Position numbers and translations under genes: made by a program. A stretch of DNA of 64,000 nt from Symsagittifera roscoffensis (taxonomy: Eukaryota > Xenacoelomorpha > Acoela > Convolutidae). Location: NCBI RefSeq assembly GCF_963678635.1, contig NC_087064.1, positions 31,658,369-31,722,368 of the forward strand, in the 5' to 3' direction. The notes beneath the pieces are model-generated. The model was not told the origin of the DNA. It worked only from the letters and a program-made list of their open reading frames with translations, and did no database searches. Each line of letters opens with the position of its first letter. The first letter of the stretch is position 1. Positions 61,626 to 64,000 of this stretch are shown piece by piece.

Positions 61626-62439
61626 ATCAAGATTTCGTTATTTGTAATTCAGGTTTTTCACTCTAAAATTTGTAAGCATCTGGTATGCTTTTTGTCCATG
61701 AGTTGGCAAGTTAGTTTTCAGTAGTGGTTGTGCACGTCTTGTTGCGAAAGCGTTCGCCTTCCAACGAGGAATTTTCGGCTCTATCTCATTATCATTGCAG
61801 ACTTAGTCAAGCAATATCGCGAAGCTGTCGCGACATGTATAAGATAGGTATTCATCTTTGACGCAAGGTGTGTTCACTTCAACAAAAACATGCCCAGAAG
61901 AAACATGAAGTTTGCAAAAACTGGATATAACATAAAGAAAGTGTGAATTTTGATGAGTGATTGTCTTTGGCTTGAATAAAAAAGCCTTTTGCAGGGTACA
62001 AACCCTAAAAAAACAAATTTTAACAATTGTGATTTGATATAGAATTCCTAAGCGCGGCGTTGGTTTGGGCAAAAGTTAGAAAACCAGACGAAATTGAAAT
62101 ACAACAAAATCGTTCAAGTAAAATTATAAAAATGAATCGTCCATTTTGTACTAGTTTTAACAAAACCGACAGGGTGACTGTGAGCTCTTATTGGTACTTT
62201 TAAAAGGGCACTTTTTAATCGATGTGATTCTCTAAAAATTTAGCCTAATTTCTTTGAAAAACTGTTGTTTCAGAGCACGAGCTGTTAAAATTTTTTGAAA
62301 AAACGATAAAAATGTCTCATGGGTTTGATACGTGACTGTTAAACGAAAAACTCAACAATGTTTCTTAGCTGTGATTAAATTTCAACCACTTGGTACTGAC
62401 AACCAGTCATGTGGTTATCGTGAATGCAAGCGAAAGTTG

Positions 62440-62760
62440 AACAAGACTCCTCGTATCAAGGCGAAGCCCTGAATGTTCCGACTGCCTTTTAAAGGCAATG
62501 GAGCAGTAATAACATGAAGAAAACAAATGTAATAAAAATAAAATATTTTTTGTTAATATGAGATTTATTTCAAACAATCCCCACACGCCATATACAGAAC
62601 AAAGTGATAAATTGTGCTCGTAGTAGTAAGATAAAATTTGCTAGTAACATATCGGTTATGGTAAATAATCTTGCTTCAACCAATTTGGAACAATTTCTAA
62701 GACGAACAAGACTGCTCGTATATCAGAGCAAAGCCCTGAATGTTCCGACTGTCACTTAAT
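62440..62760. repeat. Inverted-repeat ends of MITE-like elements
   Basis: AAGCCCTGAATGTTCCGACTG occurs near 62464 and 62733, in inverted orientation to the ends at 60537 and 60958, with an adjoining ACAAGACTGCTCGT word shared by 60995 (inverted) and 62706. The pieces may be one or more non-autonomous DNA transposons. Confidence 0.55.
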
Positions 62761-63153
62761 TCATATCGATGAGTTTTTGGGAAAAAAATATCGAAAATCT
62801 ATACATTTTGGACTATCTCAAAGTGTGAAATGTTGAGTCTTGATTAGCTACTGGCTGTTACGGATTCCGTGACATCATATATTTGACACCACTCGACCCA
62901 CCAATGGAAACATTTGGTCACGAACTCCGCTAAAGGATTTTCAGACAATTAATTCATGTGCGTGAAAATCGTGTGTTGTGATTAGTTTTATTTTGTAACC
63001 TTATGCCCTTTTGATAATGATTAGACACCAATTAATTATATCATGAATCGACCATGACCAATCTAATTCAACACAACTTTCTTTTATTCTCTTAAATTAG
63101 CTGTACATAGATTGTACATATCTAGTTAGAACATTATAACATTTTTTTAAGGC

Positions 63154-63508
63154 TCAGTCAAACAAACCAATTTTGCGGAGAGTTCCTTCTTACTCGCCAA
63201 CCCACAATATAGAGCCGCCACATTCCTGGACCCACTGGAGCGACCAATTTCAATCGGCGATTATAGCAGAAGAGAAACTGGACATCGACGATCTTAGCGG
63301 ACCAGAGTTCCAAAAAAACCAGACGTCCATTTTGGAGCAGGCAACAGGAAGCAAGGAGGGTACTGAAAAAGTCAGTCAGGAAACAAGGAAAAAGAGTGCG
63401 ATGAAATTATATGAAGACGCCAAAAAAGCGAATTATTGCAAAAAAAAAAAACATTGGACTGAGAAGGGCAAACGCAGAGAAGCAGACAAGAATTTACTAT
63501 CCGTTTAA
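63154..63508 (+). CDS. Possible exon, hydrophilic Lys-rich protein, unrecognised
   Basis: A frame of about 115 codons, open from an acceptor-like TTTTTTTAAG at about 63152, with no good ATG near its start. Residues HSWTHWSDQFQSA and EEKLDIDDLSGPEF look coding, and the tail is very basic. It ends at TAA 63506-63508. It could be the last exon of a host gene or of a transposon gene. No family is recognised. Confidence 0.3.
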
Positions 63509-64000
63509 TTTCTAGCTATTGGCTACGAAAAAAAAGGTATTCGCTCAGAAAAACCCTAGTGTAAAATTTTGGGACCTCTTGGTTTTAGGTTTTTTAAACC
63601 TCCAAAAATCACATTTAAGACGTACAAACTCATGAATAGAAAACAAAGAGACAGAGAATTTTTCGAGAAATTATGCGGAGCGTTGACGGTTTTTGACAGA
63701 TTCTGCAACATCAGAGAGTCACACGATACAAAATGGATGTGAGAAAACTTTATTTGCAATTTTAAGAAAAAGGAGACCCAACGGAAGCTGTTGTAAGCAA
63801 CCATCAATCCCTCAGAAGATTCACGTCAGGCTCCCATAGGTGAAAAGGGCTATTTTAACCATCAGAAAAACGATCATAGCAAAATCGACTACCAACAGAG
63901 CAAACATTATATCGTATAAAGTAAACAACTATATAAAGAAAGAACCAAGTCTCAAATTGTAACCAGGTAATATGTGTATAAACTGCGGAAATCCGTTTAC
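63509..64000. other. AT-rich sequence to the window end, nothing recognised
   Basis: No frame with coding character. The minus-strand frame at 63556-63807 is probably chance. Confidence 0.35.

Noticed and set aside
1-64000. tRNA or rRNA genes
   Set aside because: I saw no convincing cloverleaf with A and B boxes and no rRNA-like sequence by eye; a dedicated scan would be needed to exclude them.

Overview
The window looks like an accessory, repeat-built stretch of a nematode genome; a Caenorhabditis-like worm is plausible but not proven. The signs are nematode-type TTTCAG splice-acceptor strings scattered through AT-rich sequence, compact retroelement ORFs without introns, and no bacterial-style gene packing. 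I see no confident ordinary host gene. About 45 kb is two related giant Ty3/gypsy-type LTR retroelements. The rest is LINE copies, LTR fragments of related families and inverted-repeat elements.

Layout. 1-2076 is the 3' part of a CR1/jockey-type LINE sitting in an LTR. 2077-26436 is giant element 1 (about 24 kb): 5' LTR with a 14-bp minisatellite, gag, pol (protease, reverse transcriptase, RNase H, integrase), a macro-domain region after integrase, then about 9 kb of accessory ORFs (ORF-A, ORF-B, ORF-C), then the 3' LTR. 26437-28308 is a duplicated piece holding a truncated LINE and a third, truncated LTR. About 28555-45000 is giant element 2, a diverged relative with the same gene order but different deletions. 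45005-58440 is a mosaic of inverted and tandemly duplicated LTR-like fragments of a third related family. 58441-64000 is AT-rich, with inverted-repeat (MITE-like) units and two or three weak coding candidates.

How the genes fit together. Gag carries a coiled coil, a capsid-like region and two CCHC zinc knuckles. It ends in what looks like a catalytically dead retropepsin copy just before the active DTGA protease. Pol is ordinary Ty3/gypsy up to the GPY/F end of integrase, then runs into a domain that aligns without gaps, over its C-terminal half, to the TARG1/OARD1 type of macro domain. In both elements the TARG1 catalytic Lys and Asp positions are changed. ORF-A carries one complete SGNH (GDSL) hydrolase domain and a second, degenerate SGNH-like copy. 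ORF-B and ORF-C are unrecognised, but their order is kept in element 2; ORF-C has a conserved Cys/His motif. The ORF-B/ORF-C junction is a stop/start overlap (TAATG in element 1, ATGA in element 2).

Both copies are broken by stops, frameshifts and deletions. Element 1 keeps the integrase core and ORF-A; element 2 has lost both. Several frameshifts sit exactly in G runs or an AG run, so some may be assembly errors. The accessory-ORF retroelement is the strongest candidate here for something poorly described.
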